From Parasulfuritortus sp049322515 (GTDB taxonomy: Bacteria; Pseudomonadota; Gammaproteobacteria; Burkholderiales; Thiobacillaceae): a DNA stretch of 64,000 nt. The stretch covers positions 90,720 to 154,719 of the forward strand of contig JBMOQW010000003.1 of assembly GCA_049322515.1 (NCBI GenBank). The letters run 5' to 3'. Below, piece after piece: positions 36,670 to 45,460 of this stretch (position 1 is the first letter of the stretch; the number at the start of each line of letters is the position of its first letter). The translations under genes and the position numbers were made by a program. The notes under the pieces are model-generated. The model was given only the letters and a program-made list of their open reading frames with translations, had not been told where the DNA came from and did no database searches.

Positions 36670-37290
36670 TCAGTTCATGATGAAGACTTTGTGCTTCTCC
36701 AGGATCTTCCGGAACTCCGGATGGCGGCGGGCATTGTCCAGATCGGGGTCGGCCCGCAGGGCATCGTAGTCCTGGAAACCACGGGCCAGGGCCGCATCGA
36801 CTTCGTCCAAGGCCAGGTCCACATCACCCTTCAGGGCGTACAGGCTGGCCAGGTTGTAGCGGATGCCGGCACTTTCGGGCGCCAGTTGTTTGGCCTTGTC
36901 CAAGTCCTCCTGTGCCTTGTTGTACTTGCGCAGCTGCATGTAGGCGACGGCGCGATTCGAGTAGGCCTCGGCATAGCCGGGCGCCTTCTCGATGGCCTGG
37001 CTGAACTCGTTCAGGGCATTGTTCAGGTTTTCCATCCGGTTGGTGTCGTCGCGGGCGTTCTTGGCCGTGACGATGAAGGCGAACCCCTGTTTCAGGTGGC
37101 TCTTGGCTTCGAGGTCGACCGCCGCCACGGGGGCGGTGGCCGGGGCGGGCGGGGGCGCCACCACCTCGGCCGGGGCGGGCGCCGGTTCGGCCGGCTTGTT
37201 CAGGCTGGCGATCTGGTCGCACGCGCCCAACAGCGCGCCGGCCAGCAGGAGGCTCAGTACGCGGGTTGGAAAAGCAGCGGGGGTAAGCAT
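36670..37290 (-). CDS. TPR-repeat lipoprotein of the caspase operon
   Basis: A 206-residue lipoprotein. The leader ends at LLGACDQ (lipobox LGAC). A Pro/Ala linker (about 35-60) leads to about three TPR repeats: ALNEFSQAIEKAPGYAEAYSNRA, VAYMQLRKYNKAQEDLDKA and LASLYALKGDVDLALDEVDAAL. AAGGAG lies a few bases before ATG 37290. Last gene of the DUF4384-Gly-zipper-caspase-TPR unit; TPRs could present protein ligands to the caspase-like protease. No function known. Confidence 0.82.
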   Translation of the reverse strand: MLTPAAFPTRVLSLLLAGALLGACDQIASLNKPAEPAPAPAEVVAPPPAPATAPVAAVDLEAKSHLKQGFAFIVTAKNARDDTNRMENLNNALNEFSQAIEKAPGYAEAYSNRAVAYMQLRKYNKAQEDLDKAKQLAPESAGIRYNLASLYALKGDVDLALDEVDAALARGFQDYDALRADPDLDNARRHPEFRKILEKHKVFIMN

Positions 37291-37328
37291 GATGGACTCC
37301 TTGTCGGGGGGTGATGGGCGGTCGTCGC

Positions 37329-38579
37329 TCATCGGCGGGGCACCGCCGTGACGTTGATGTTCCAGTCCTGGGTGGTGGCCATGACCTGCGGGGTCTGCGC
37401 GATGTCCGGTCCCTTCTCCTCGCGCACGTGCTGGTGCACCCGGGGCTTGGCGTAGTAGAAGGCACCTTGCACGGCGCCCTCGTGGCGCTTCAAGCCATCG
37501 ACGAAGTAATAGGTGAAGATGCTGTTGCGCAAGCGGTCCGATTCCCAGGAACGCTCGCCCGAGCCGCTGGCGCCGATCAGCACCTTGCCCCAGCCCGGGC
37601 TGTCCGGACCGGCCGTGTCCTTGGCACCGGCAGGCGGCCCCGCCGGGTCGAGGACCAGATCCTTGGCGCCCAGCATGCGCTTGCCCTGTTCCCGGGCCAG
37701 GCCATAGCCCTCTGCCTCGCCACTGCCCAGGGATTTGCCGCCGGGGGGCAGGAAACCCGGCACGCTGCGGTAGGCGCCGTTGCTGTAGCAGGTATCCAGG
37801 ATCATGACCAGACGCTGGGCGCGCAGGCCATCGACAAATGACTTTAGGCGTTCCTCGTTGATCGACGTGTGCCAGACCCGCTCACGCGGCTTGATCTCGG
37901 TATCGTAGGTGACGATGTTCACGGCGCCCCGCTTGTCCGGCGGCGAGCCGTGGCTGCTGATGTAGACGACCACCAGATCGTCCTGCCCGGCCTCGCGCTG
38001 GATCCGGGCCAGCGCCGCCTCGATGCGATCGCGGGTCGCTTCCTCGTCGGTCAGCAGAAGGGTGTTCTCGCGCGGGAAGCGACCCCGGGCGGGATCGGTC
38101 AGGAAGCGGTACATCGACATGGCGTCGAAGGCAGCAAATTCGAGTGGCTGGATGCCGTGCTGGAAGCGTCCCACCCCGACCACCAGGGCGAATTTGTCGC
38201 GCACCGGACCGGGCGGTGCAGACCGGGCTGGGTCCGGCACCGACTGCAGCACGTTGGCGCGCGAGAACAGGTTGCCCAGGCGCCGTTCCCAGGTCTTGAC
38301 CCGGATGTTTTCCGGCGTCACCGGCGACACCCAGCGCACGCCCACCACGGTCTGCGCCAGGGAAAAGGCGGTGTCCACCTCGAGCTCGTCCTGATATTCG
38401 CCGCGCAAGATCACCCGGCCCCAGGCGTCGAGCTCGACACTACCCCGCGCGATGCCGGCCTGGCGCAAGGCCACGTTGATTTCGTCGAGGTGCCGGATGG
38501 TCACCGGGGTCGGCGCCGCCCAAGCCGGTGCCATGCCTAGCAGCAGTGCGCACAGCCCAAGGCGGATCAGGGCGGTCAT
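37329..38579 (-). CDS. Exported BON-caspase-like (peptidase C14) protein
   Basis: A 416-residue protein with a signal peptide (ends near APAWAAP), a BON-like domain (about residues 25-95: LDEINVALRQAGIARGSV, GRVILRGEYQDEL), and a caspase-fold domain beginning DKFALVVGVGRFQ. The catalytic His is in VVVYISSHGSPPDK and the catalytic Cys in MILDTCYSNGAY. The segment between the Cys strand and KVLIGASGSGERSWE contains LGAKDLVLDP, which recurs in the partner DUF4384 protein. It starts two bases after the Gly-zipper gene. Location is probably periplasmic. Protease activity and targets are inferred. Confidence 0.88.
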   Translation of the reverse strand: MTALIRLGLCALLLGMAPAWAAPTPVTIRHLDEINVALRQAGIARGSVELDAWGRVILRGEYQDELEVDTAFSLAQTVVGVRWVSPVTPENIRVKTWERRLGNLFSRANVLQSVPDPARSAPPGPVRDKFALVVGVGRFQHGIQPLEFAAFDAMSMYRFLTDPARGRFPRENTLLLTDEEATRDRIEAALARIQREAGQDDLVVVYISSHGSPPDKRGAVNIVTYDTEIKPRERVWHTSINEERLKSFVDGLRAQRLVMILDTCYSNGAYRSVPGFLPPGGKSLGSGEAEGYGLAREQGKRMLGAKDLVLDPAGPPAGAKDTAGPDSPGWGKVLIGASGSGERSWESDRLRNSIFTYYFVDGLKRHEGAVQGAFYYAKPRVHQHVREEKGPDIAQTPQVMATTQDWNINVTAVPRR

Positions 38580-38581
38580 GC

Positions 38582-39286
38582 TCAGCCTTTCCGGACCATG
38601 ATTTCCTGGCTCACTTCATCGCTCCGGCCCAGGGCATCGACCTTGAAGGCCAGCCGATAACGGCCTTCCGGGACATCGGGTGGCAACTCGAAACGGCCTT
38701 CGGCCTTCCGGGTACCGAGCGCGGCAGTGAGCTGGGCATCGACCGAGCCGAGTTCCTTCCAGGTCCGCTCCGATTCGTCGTAGTAGGACACGGTGCGGGT
38801 CTCCACCACTTTGACCTCGCGGGACTCATCGGGCGCCATGACGTAGTAGCTGCCGTTCAGGCGGACCTCCCGGCCAGGGGCCGTGCTGACCGGATCGACC
38901 AGGAAGGACTGGATCTTGACCTGCTTACCCTTGGCGGGCTGGTAGCCGGTGAGGCGGGCGGTTTCCCGGGCGTCGGCGACCGGATAGCTGTCCAGGTTGG
39001 AATAGAGTTTCATGCAGTGGCCCCAGGCCAGGGCCGCGCCCAGCGCGCCGCCGGCCACTGCACCAAGCAGGGCCCCGGAACCGCGATCCTTGCGGCCGGA
39101 GGTGAGCAAGCCGAGAAAGGCGCCACCGATGCTGCCGACCACGGTGTAATGGGTGATGCAGTCCTTTTTCGCCTTGGCGCGCTCGGCATCGGTCATCGCC
39201 GTACCGACCGGGGGTTGCGCGGCGCAACCGGCCATCAGGGTGGCCACCGAGGCCACGACCGTCCATTTGCGGAACTTCGCGTTCAT
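38582..39286 (-). CDS. Glycine-zipper lipoprotein of the caspase operon
   Basis: A 234-residue lipoprotein: leader MNAKFRKWTVVASVATLMAGC with lipobox MAGC. Residues about 48-90 are a glycine zipper (VVGSIGGAFLGLLTSG, ALLGAVAGGALGAALAWG), which can insert in or span a membrane. The C-terminal half is beta-rich (VRLNGSYYVMAPDESREVKV, RYRLAFKVDALG). Two bases before the caspase gene. May anchor the caspase-like complex in the outer membrane (inference). Confidence 0.8.
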   Translation of the reverse strand: MNAKFRKWTVVASVATLMAGCAAQPPVGTAMTDAERAKAKKDCITHYTVVGSIGGAFLGLLTSGRKDRGSGALLGAVAGGALGAALAWGHCMKLYSNLDSYPVADARETARLTGYQPAKGKQVKIQSFLVDPVSTAPGREVRLNGSYYVMAPDESREVKVVETRTVSYYDESERTWKELGSVDAQLTAALGTRKAEGRFELPPDVPEGRYRLAFKVDALGRSDEVSQEIMVRKG

Positions 39287-39316
39287 GGTGTCGCCTCCAG
39301 GCGGATCATTCCGAGG

Positions 39317-40282
39317 TCATCGATGGCGCAGGCTCATCCTCAGGGTCAGCATGCCGCCGTCCGCGACGGTCGACACCGGCACCACCCCATAGTGCGTGCC
39401 CTGGCTGCTCTCCAGGATCAGATCCTTGGTGCCACCGGGGACCGGCCGATAGCCTTGGCGTGGCGACACCACGGCATAGTCGCTCGCCAGGCTGTCCTCG
39501 AGCACCAGGTCCTTGGCGCCCCGCGCGCTCTTGGCGCCATCCAGCGAGGCCATCATGGTCGCACCGTGGCTCTGGCCGCTGTCGGCCAGGGGCGCGCCTC
39601 CGTAGCCCTGAGGCGGCGGCGGGTATCCGGCAGGGGGCGGCGGATAGCCGGCGCTGAAGTCACGTCCGGCCGTTTCGTTGCCACTCGGTGCGCTGGCATA
39701 GCGATCCCCCGGGTTCGACGGATAGGCGCCCGCCGGCGGGGCCACCGGCTGGCCGGCGGCCGGCAGCCCGGCCTGCAAGGCAATCGGATTGGGCTGGTCG
39801 GACAGCATCAGGACGATGTCCTCCCGACCCGGGGCCCCGACAAAGCGCAAGCTGGTCTGCTTGGGAATCTCGACCAGCCCATAGGGCTCGACATATTCGT
39901 GATAGAGCACATGGGTCTGGCCGGAGGTGCCCCGGTTGAGCACCGTCAGATAGCCGGCCCGGTTCACCCGGGCAATGATCTTGACCCGCTCGCCACTCTT
40001 GAACACGCGGTTCTTGTTGACTGCCTGCATGCGTCCATCGTCGGACAGGCTCATCAGCTGATAGGAAATCCCGACATATTTTTCCGGCTTCGGTGCCACG
40101 GGCTTGTGCGCCACGGGGCTCGGCTTCCTGGCCGGCGCGGTGTTCACCGACATGCCCACCGTGGTGCCCTCGCCACTGTCGAACAGGGCTTTCGCGCCCG
40201 ACGGCCCGGACCAGGCTGGTGCACTGAACAAGAGACCGGCCCCGAGCAGGACGGCCACCGACACACGCATCGCAGTTTTCAT
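39317..40282 (-). CDS. Exported DUF4384 protein of the caspase operon
   Basis: A 321-residue exported protein. Signal peptide MKTAMRVSVAVLLGAGLLFS-type, then a DUF4384 domain (about residues 70-165: YQLMSLSDDGRMQAVNKNRV, FKSGERVKIIARVNRAGYL, VLNRGTSGQTHVLYHEYV). DUF4384 is commonly fused to caspase domains; here the two are separate genes in one operon. A Pro/Gly-rich linker (YPPPPAGYPPPPQGYGG) follows, then two copies of a motif, GAKDLVLED and GTKDLILES, that also occurs in the caspase protein. First gene of the leftward operon. Confidence 0.83.
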   Translation of the reverse strand: MKTAMRVSVAVLLGAGLLFSAPAWSGPSGAKALFDSGEGTTVGMSVNTAPARKPSPVAHKPVAPKPEKYVGISYQLMSLSDDGRMQAVNKNRVFKSGERVKIIARVNRAGYLTVLNRGTSGQTHVLYHEYVEPYGLVEIPKQTSLRFVGAPGREDIVLMLSDQPNPIALQAGLPAAGQPVAPPAGAYPSNPGDRYASAPSGNETAGRDFSAGYPPPPAGYPPPPQGYGGAPLADSGQSHGATMMASLDGAKSARGAKDLVLEDSLASDYAVVSPRQGYRPVPGGTKDLILESSQGTHYGVVPVSTVADGGMLTLRMSLRHR

Positions 40283-40394
40283 GTTCGCCCTCGCATTTCA
40301 TGGATGCTTGCCCGGCACCCGCGCCAGGCATCGACGTTCTGATTCCAATGTAGACGGAAATCCAGGAAACGGGAGTTCGAGGTCGCCTTTTCCT

Positions 40395-40437
40395 GTCAGG
40401 TCAAGACCTGACGCTGGGCCTGGGATCAGGCTAAAAT
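40395..40437 (+). promoter_or_regulatory. rpoZ-spoT promoter with 18-bp operator-like dyad
   Basis: CTGACG (40408-40413), an 18-base spacer and TAAAAT (40432-40437) form a good sigma-70 promoter. GTCAGGTC-AA-GACCTGAC (40395-40412) is a perfect 8-bp inverted repeat overlapping the -35. The same region also separates rpoZ from the divergent caspase operon, so the dyad could control either side. Confidence 0.55.
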
Positions 40438-40477
40438 CGCAGCCACCCGATTGATTTCTATTTTGGAGTCGTACCCC

Positions 40478-40684
40478 ATGGCCCGCGTCACCGTCGAAGA
40501 TTGCATCAAGTACATCCCGAACCGTTTTGAAATGACCCTGGCCGCCGCCACCCGCGCCCGCCAGATCTCGGTCGGCGCCACGCCCAAGGTCGAAGCCGGC
40601 CGTGACAAGCCCGCCGTGCTGGCCCTGCGCGAGATTTCCGACGGCCTGGTGGGCGCCGAGATCTTGATCAAGTCCCACACCTGA
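40478..40684 (+). CDS. rpoZ: RNA polymerase omega subunit
   Basis: A 68-residue omega subunit, which helps RNA polymerase assembly and forms part of the (p)ppGpp site. Family sequence MARVTVEDCIKYIPNRFEMT and LVAASRARQ-type block (LAAATRARQISVGA) then KPAVLALREISDG. Start ATG 40478 with GGAG at 40464. Followed by spoT, the standard rpoZ-spoT pairing, which fits the ppGpp link. Confidence 0.96.
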   Translation: MARVTVEDCIKYIPNRFEMTLAAATRARQISVGATPKVEAGRDKPAVLALREISDGLVGAEILIKSHT

Positions 40685-40705
40685 TCGGCCCCTGGACCTC
40701 GCGCG

Positions 40706-42934
40706 ATGTCTCCCCCGGTCCAGGAACCCCATCCCCGTTTTGCCCGTGCGCGCGGACGGGTCCTGGCCGGTGTCAGCACCGACGATCCGCCCGCGCCCGC
40801 CGACGTCGCCGAGATCGCCCCCTACCTGAAACCGGAGGAGGCCGACCTGCTGCGCCGGGCCTTCGCCTTCAGCGCCAAGGCGCACGAGGGCCAGTTCCGC
40901 AAGGACGGCGAGCCCTACATCACCCATCCCCTGGCGGTCACCGAGACCCTGGCCGGCTGGCGCATGGATGCCCAGACCCTGGCTGCCGCCCTGCTCCACG
41001 ACGTGGTCGAGGACACCGGGGTCAGCCATGACGAGATCGCCAGCCACTTCGGCGAAGCGGTGGCCGATCTGGTCGATGGCGTGACCAAGCTCGACCAGCT
41101 GCAATTCGAGAGCAAGCGCCACGCCCAGGCGGAGAACTTCCGCAAGATGCTGCTGGCCATGGCGCGTGACGTCCGGGTCATCCTGATCAAGCTGGCCGAC
41201 CGCTGGCACAACATGAGCACCCTGGAGGCCATGAGCCCGGAGAGCCGCGCCCGCATCGCCCAGGAAACGCTCGACATCTATGCCCCGATCGCCAACCGGC
41301 TCGGCCTCAACGTGCTCTATCACGAATTGCAGGAACTCGCCTTCAAGCACATGCACCCGACCCGCTACCGGGTGCTGGAAAAGGCCATCGCGGCGTCGCG
41401 CATGGACCGCCGGGAAGTGGTCGAGAAAATCAACGAAGCGATCCGGCAACGGCTCGACACCTGCAAGATCAAAGCCGAGGTCCATGGCCGCGAGAAACAC
41501 CTGTTCGGCATCTACCGCAAGATGCAGGAAAAACACCTCGCCTTCACCGAGGTGTTCGACATCTACGGTTTCCGGGTCATCGTCGACGACATCCCGACCT
41601 GCTACCTGGCGCTGGGCGCCCTGCATGCGCTGTACAAGCCGATCCCCGGCAAGATCAAGGACTACATCGCCATCCCCAAGGCGAACGGCTACCAGTCCCT
41701 GCACACCACCCTGTTCGGTCCCTTCGGCACCCCGGTCGAGGTGCAGATCCGCACCAAGGAGATGCACCGCCTGGCCGAGGAAGGCGTCGCCTCGCACTGG
41801 ATGTACAAGGCCGGCAGCGAAGAGCTGACCGAGGCCCAGCGCATGACCCACCAGTGGTTGCAGAGCCTGCTCGACATCCAGGCCGACAGCCGCGACTCGG
41901 TGGAATTCCTGGAACACATCAAGGTCGACCTGTTCCCGGACGAGGTCTACGTGTTCACCCCCAAGGGCAAGATCATGGCCCTGCCGCGCGAGGCCACCGC
42001 GGTCGACTTCGCCTACAACGTGCACACCGACATCGGCAATCATTGCGTCGCGGCCCGCATCAACGGCAACTACATGCCGCTCTCGACCCCGCTGCGCAAC
42101 GGCGACCGGGTCGAGATCGTCACCTCCGAGTCGGCCCGACCGAACCCGGCCTGGATCCACTTCGCGGTCACCGGCAAGGCCCGGGCGCACATCCGCAACG
42201 CGCTCAAGCACGCCCACCGGCACGAGTCGGAGATGCTCGGCCTGCAGCTGCTCAACCAGGCCCTGCGCGGGCTCGGCGTCGACCCCCACGAAGTCGAGGA
42301 CAGCCACTGGGACGCCCTTGCCAAGACCAGCGGCCGGACCCGGTCCGAGTTGCTGGTCGACATCGGCCTGGGCAAGAAACTGGGCGTGATGGTGGCGCGC
42401 CAGTTGCTGTCACGCGAGAACGAGGCCGACCAGCGCGCCGCCGGCCCGATCCTGATCCGAGGCTCGGAAGGTGTCGCGGTACGCCTGGCCAAGTGCTGCC
42501 GGCCGATCCCGGGCGACCCGATCATCGGCCAGATCCGCAAGGACCAGGGCCTGTTCGTGCACACCCACGATTGCCCCCAGGTCAGCCACTACCGCGAGGA
42601 CCCGGACAAGTGGGTCGACGTGGAATGGGAACCCGACCTCGACAAGAGCTTCGACGTCAGCATCCGCATCACCGTGGCCAACGCGCGCGGCGTGCTGGCC
42701 AAGGTGGCTGCCGCGATCGCCGCCGAGGGCTCCAACATCGACGACGTGCACATGGAGGAAGAAGGCGGCAACTACACCAACCTGTTCTTCACCGTGCAAG
42801 TGCAGAACCGGGTCCACCTGTCCCGCCTGATGCGCGCCTTGCGCGGTCTCCAGGAAGTCACCCGGATCACCCGACTGAAAGGCCATCAAACCCATCGCGG
42901 CCTCGCCGCGGATCCCGCCAGGAAGGATTCATGA
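40706..42934 (+). CDS. spoT: Bifunctional (p)ppGpp synthetase/hydrolase
   Basis: A 742-residue RelA/SpoT-family long enzyme. The HD hydrolase is intact (AALLHDVVEDTGVSHDEI, LADRWHNMSTLEAM). The synthetase has FDIYGFRVIVDD and DYIAIPKANGYQSLHTTLFG. The usual R-x-K-D metal motif reads K-I-K-D here. TGS (DEVYVFTPKGKIMALPREA) and C-terminal ACT (VSIRITVANARGVLAKVAAA) are present. ATG 40706 is 21 bases after rpoZ. The TGA overlaps the ridA ATG. Confidence 0.95.
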   Translation: MSPPVQEPHPRFARARGRVLAGVSTDDPPAPADVAEIAPYLKPEEADLLRRAFAFSAKAHEGQFRKDGEPYITHPLAVTETLAGWRMDAQTLAAALLHDVVEDTGVSHDEIASHFGEAVADLVDGVTKLDQLQFESKRHAQAENFRKMLLAMARDVRVILIKLADRWHNMSTLEAMSPESRARIAQETLDIYAPIANRLGLNVLYHELQELAFKHMHPTRYRVLEKAIAASRMDRREVVEKINEAIRQRLDTCKIKAEVHGREKHLFGIYRKMQEKHLAFTEVFDIYGFRVIVDDIPTCYLALGALHALYKPIPGKIKDYIAIPKANGYQSLHTTLFGPFGTPVEVQIRTKEMHRLAEEGVASHWMYKAGSEELTEAQRMTHQWLQSLLDIQADSRDSVEFLEHIKVDLFPDEVYVFTPKGKIMALPREATAVDFAYNVHTDIGNHCVAARINGNYMPLSTPLRNGDRVEIVTSESARPNPAWIHFAVTGKARAHIRNALKHAHRHESEMLGLQLLNQALRGLGVDPHEVEDSHWDALAKTSGRTRSELLVDIGLGKKLGVMVARQLLSRENEADQRAAGPILIRGSEGVAVRLAKCCRPIPGDPIIGQIRKDQGLFVHTHDCPQVSHYREDPDKWVDVEWEPDLDKSFDVSIRITVANARGVLAKVAAAIAAEGSNIDDVHMEEEGGNYTNLFFTVQVQNRVHLSRLMRALRGLQEVTRITRLKGHQTHRGLAADPARKDS

Positions 42935-43317
42935 GCAAACAGATCATCGCCACCGAAGCCGCACCGCAAGCCATTGGTACCTATTCCCAGGCCGTCCGGG
43001 CCGGCGACACCGTGTATCTGTCCGGCCAGATCGGCCTCGACCCGGCCAGCATGCAATTGGTCGAGGGCATCGAGGCGCAGATCCACCAAGTGTTCGGCAA
43101 CCTCAAGGCGGTCGCCGAAGCCGCCGGTGGCAGCCTGTCCGACGTGGTCAAATTGAACGTCTTTCTCACCGACCTGGGCCATTTCGCCAAGGTCAACGAA
43201 ATCATGGCGCAGTATTTCGTCCAGCCCTACCCGGCCCGCGCCGCAGTCGGCGTGGCCAGCCTGCCCCGGGGCGCCCTGGTCGAGGCGGACGGCATCCTGG
43301 TCATCGCGCCCCGATAA
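42931..43317 (+). CDS. ridA: RidA family reactive enamine/imine deaminase
   Basis: A 128-residue RidA protein, which hydrolyses reactive 2-aminoacrylate intermediates. Family blocks APQAIGTYSQAVRAGDTVYLSG, QIGLDP and the Arg-containing PYPARAAVGVASLPRGALVE are present. AGGAAGG precedes ATG 42931, which overlaps the spoT stop, so it is co-translated with spoT. Full length. Confidence 0.93.
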   Translation: MSKQIIATEAAPQAIGTYSQAVRAGDTVYLSGQIGLDPASMQLVEGIEAQIHQVFGNLKAVAEAAGGSLSDVVKLNVFLTDLGHFAKVNEIMAQYFVQPYPARAAVGVASLPRGALVEADGILVIAPR

Positions 43318-43333
43318 CGCCCACGGAGCCCAC

Positions 43334-45457
43334 ATGACGGCCCAGTCCCTGCCGTCCTTGGTCACCGGCCTGCTCGAATGCAGTCACGACGGCATCGTCA
43401 TCGCCGATGCCGACTTGCGCATCGTCGAGTGCAACCGGGCGTTCCGGGAAACCGTCGGTCTGCCGCCTGAGCCGGTCACGGGCCAACCGCTGGTCGATGT
43501 CCTGCTTTCCGGCCCCACCGACAACGCCCTCGACACCCTGCTCGACGGCCTGATCGAGCGCGGCCGCTGGCAAGGAGAAGTCCAGGCCCGCGACCGCCAG
43601 GGCCGCAGCCTGCCCCTGGCCATCAACGCGCTCCGGATCGAAGCCGTGGACGGCCCTATCCACGTACTCGCCCTGTCCGACCTGAACCGCTTGCGGGACG
43701 CCGAAAAGCGGCTGCGCCAGCTGGCCCACTTCGATCACCTGACCGAATTGCCGAACCGGGTCCTGCTCATCGACCGTCTCGAACAGGCGATCGCCCAGGC
43801 CCGGCGCAGCAACCTGCTGGTCGCCGTGATCTTCATGGACATCGACCACTTCAAGGCGGTCAACGACCGGCATGGCCATGCCGTGGGCGACCGCCTGCTG
43901 CGCCAGATCTCCCTGCGCATGCGCCACATCCTGCGCGCCAGCGATACCATCGCGCGCATGGCCGATGAACAGCAGCGGCCGGGCGACACCGTGGCCCGGG
44001 TGGGCGGCGACGAGTTCGTGGTGATCGCCTCGGCGCTGCCCAACATGGATATCCTGGAAACCATCGTCAACCGCATCCTGGTGCTGGCCGCCAAGGCCTG
44101 CGAGATCGACGGCCGGGAAATCCAGGTCAGCGCCAGCCTCGGCGTGACCGTGTTCCCGTTCGACAGCGCCGACGCCGAGACCCTGATCCGGCACGCCGAC
44201 CAGGCCATGTACCAGGCCAAGCAGAACGGCCGGGGCTGTTACCACCTGTTCGACGCCGAGCAGGACCAGCAGGCGCACACCCGCCGGCAATTGCTGGAGC
44301 GTCTGCGCCAGGCCCTGCGCGATGGCGAATTCCTGCTTCACTACCAGCCCAAGGTGAACCTGCGCAACGGCCGGGTGATCGGGGTCGAGGCCCTGCTGCG
44401 CTGGCGACACCCGGAGCGCGGCCTGGTGGCGCCCGGCGAATTCCTGCCTCATGTCGAACACGACGACCTGATCGTCGAGCTCGGCGAATGGGTCACCGGC
44501 GAGGCCCTGCGCCAGATCGACGCCTGGCGGCGCCAGGGCCTGGACCTCGGGATCAGCGTCAACATTGCCGCGCGCCAGTTGCTGCGCCCCGATTTCGTCG
44601 ACTTCATGCGTGCCCGCCTGGCCCGCCATCCGGACCTGGCGCCGGGTCGGCTGGAGTTGGAAATCCTGGAATCGTCGGCGATCGAGAATACCGCCCGGGT
44701 GCGCCCGGTGATCCAGGCCTGCGAGGCGCTCGGCATCCGCTTTGCCCTCGACGATTTCGGCACCGGCTACGCCTCCCTGACCTACCTCAAGGAGATTCCC
44801 GCCGAGGTGCTCAAGATCGACCAGTCCTTCATCCGCCACGTCCTCGACGACACCGACGACCTGGCCCTGGTCGAGGGCATCATCGGGCTCGCCTCGGCGT
44901 TCCGCCGCACCGTGGTTGCCGAGGGGGTGGAAACCGCCGAGCAAGGCGTGCTGCTGATGCGCCTGGGCTGCGACCTGGCCCAGGGCTACGGCATCGCCCG
45001 GCCGATGCCGGCGGATGCCATCCCGGCCTGGGTGGCCGGCTTCCGCCCCGATCCGCAGTGGGCCCTGTGGGCCGACAGCCAGTGGGAGATGGTCGATTTT
45101 CCACTGCTGGTGGCGCAGTACGACCACCTGAAGTGGGTCAGCCGGGTCGCCATGTATGTCGAGGGCACCAATCTGCAACTCACCCCGGCCGAACTGAATG
45201 ACCACCGGCAGTGCCGTTTCGGCCATTGGTACTACGGCCATGGCCTGCAGCGCTACGCCGACCTGACCGAGTTCCAGGCCATCGAGGACATCCATCGCGA
45301 GGTGCATCGGCTTGGACCGGAAATCGTCGACTTGCGCGCGCGCGGCCAGATCGAACAGGCACGGGCCCGCTTGCATGCCCTGCTGCTGCTCAAGGATCGC
45401 ATCCTGGAACAGCTCGGCCACCTGCAAGCCGTAGTCGCCGAACGCACCCAAGCCTGA
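43334..45457 (+). CDS. PAS-GGDEF-EAL-CZB c-di-GMP protein
   Basis: A 707-residue soluble protein. PAS domain (residues about 10-110), GGDEF domain with DHLTELPNRVLLIDRL and VARVGGDEFVVI, preceded at the expected distance by the I-site RPGD, then EAL domain with GVEALLRWRHP, DDFGTGYASL and VVAEGVETAEQG. Both catalytic motifs look intact. The last 110 residues are a CZB zinc-binding domain (YDHLKWVSRVAMYVEG, HRQCRFGHWYYGHG, IEDIHREVH). It starts 16 bases after ridA. Bifunctional cyclase/phosphodiesterase with zinc input is the inferred role. Confidence 0.93.
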   Translation: MTAQSLPSLVTGLLECSHDGIVIADADLRIVECNRAFRETVGLPPEPVTGQPLVDVLLSGPTDNALDTLLDGLIERGRWQGEVQARDRQGRSLPLAINALRIEAVDGPIHVLALSDLNRLRDAEKRLRQLAHFDHLTELPNRVLLIDRLEQAIAQARRSNLLVAVIFMDIDHFKAVNDRHGHAVGDRLLRQISLRMRHILRASDTIARMADEQQRPGDTVARVGGDEFVVIASALPNMDILETIVNRILVLAAKACEIDGREIQVSASLGVTVFPFDSADAETLIRHADQAMYQAKQNGRGCYHLFDAEQDQQAHTRRQLLERLRQALRDGEFLLHYQPKVNLRNGRVIGVEALLRWRHPERGLVAPGEFLPHVEHDDLIVELGEWVTGEALRQIDAWRRQGLDLGISVNIAARQLLRPDFVDFMRARLARHPDLAPGRLELEILESSAIENTARVRPVIQACEALGIRFALDDFGTGYASLTYLKEIPAEVLKIDQSFIRHVLDDTDDLALVEGIIGLASAFRRTVVAEGVETAEQGVLLMRLGCDLAQGYGIARPMPADAIPAWVAGFRPDPQWALWADSQWEMVDFPLLVAQYDHLKWVSRVAMYVEGTNLQLTPAELNDHRQCRFGHWYYGHGLQRYADLTEFQAIEDIHREVHRLGPEIVDLRARGQIEQARARLHALLLLKDRILEQLGHLQAVVAERTQA

Positions 45458-45460
45458 GGC

